Shown one piece after another: positions 24,576 to 24,710 of a stretch of DNA of 24,710 bases. Numbering within the stretch: the stretch's first letter is position 1; the number at the start of each line of letters is the position of its first letter. Made by a program: the position numbers and the translations under genes. The DNA comes from a virus: the IMG/VR virus record IMGVR_UViG_3300025383_000101, positions 1-24,710 of that record; one strand, given 5' to 3'. Under the pieces are notes generated by a model, which was not told the DNA's origin, searched no databases, and was given only the letters and a program-made list of their open reading frames with translations.

Positions 24576-24710
24576 TTAAGGTGCGGTACCCGCATCGTAA
24601 ATTGATACAGTAATCACATCGGTTGTAGAGAAAGCAATACCATAAAAATCCAAAACATTTAAATGATATGATACTCTTTTAATTACCCTTGAACTATTCT
24701 TTGTTACAAC
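24576..24710 (-). CDS. C-terminal fragment of a structural protein (5' end outside window)
   Basis: The last 44 residues of an open frame entering from the right edge, ending at TAA 24578-24576. The visible part (RVIKRVSYHLNVLDFYGIAF, STTDVITVSIYDAGTAP) is beta-rich. Its position ahead of the fibre cluster suggests another fibre or structural protein. Function cannot be determined from the fragment. Confidence 0.55.
   Translation of the reverse strand, partial: VVTKNSSRVIKRVSYHLNVLDFYGIAFSTTDVITVSIYDAGTAP

Noticed and set aside
24248-24595. ORFs overlapping the fibre-associated gene on both strands (24248-24526 plus, 24413-24595 minus)
   Set aside because: They are out of frame with the coupled 141-residue gene and have low-complexity Leu/Gln-rich translations.
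1-24710. tRNA genes, CRISPR arrays, insertion sequences and attachment sites
   Set aside because: No tRNA-like cloverleaf, regular repeat-spacer pattern, transposase or integrase frame was seen by eye in any spacer; all spacers except 11153-11458 are short.

Overview
The window reads as part of the genome of a large, very AT-rich, T4-like contractile-tailed phage (myovirus). Recognisable T4-type parts are a tail sheath, a tail tube of almost exactly T4 length, a family B DNA polymerase with proofreading exonuclease, a gp53-like LysM-type baseplate protein and a gp26-type tail-assembly chaperone. Almost no start codon has a Shine-Dalgarno sequence; most are preceded by A/T-only leaders, as in Bacteroidota and their phages. 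A flavobacterial-type host is therefore plausible, but this is inference.

Layout, right to left (most genes are on the minus strand). 24710-22526: the end of an unidentified structural gene, two fibre-type genes and a small beta-sandwich baseplate/fibre protein. 22434-19537: DNA polymerase. 19540-18186: a plus-strand neck-protein candidate and a small convergent hypothetical. 18202-16451: a plus-strand SNF2-family helicase. 16396-14647: two virion (neck/tail-terminator) candidates. 14650-14492: a 52-residue plus-strand ribbon-helix-helix-like protein. 14377-11459: tail sheath with its own terminator. 11458-11153: a structured noncoding region. 11152-10664: tail tube with its own terminator. 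10562-9680: tail chaperone plus an overlapping ORF in the +1 frame. 9660-7729: tape-measure candidate. 7699 to the left edge: a 1567-residue structural protein, the gp53-like protein and another very large structural protein cut by the window edge.

The genes form a virion morphogenesis block (neck, sheath, tube, chaperone, tape measure, baseplate) with two replication/repair genes (polymerase, SNF2 helicase) interleaved among the fibre and neck genes.

The most notable signals lie outside the obvious genes: (1) an 18-bp perfect palindrome at 11382-11399 whose core equals a bacterial chromosomal ParB-binding site (parS), set among repeated GTTCCAG/CCAGTATA elements between sheath and tube; (2) a recurring box, ATATTTATAAGA or CTATTTATTAA, read in the coding direction just upstream of most genes that have a leader, a candidate late promoter that is the reverse complement of the T4 late box; (3) a likely +1 (or -2) programmed frameshift at TTT TTT CGC in the tail chaperone; (4) a small DNA-binding-like protein with operator-like repeats beside the sheath promoter.
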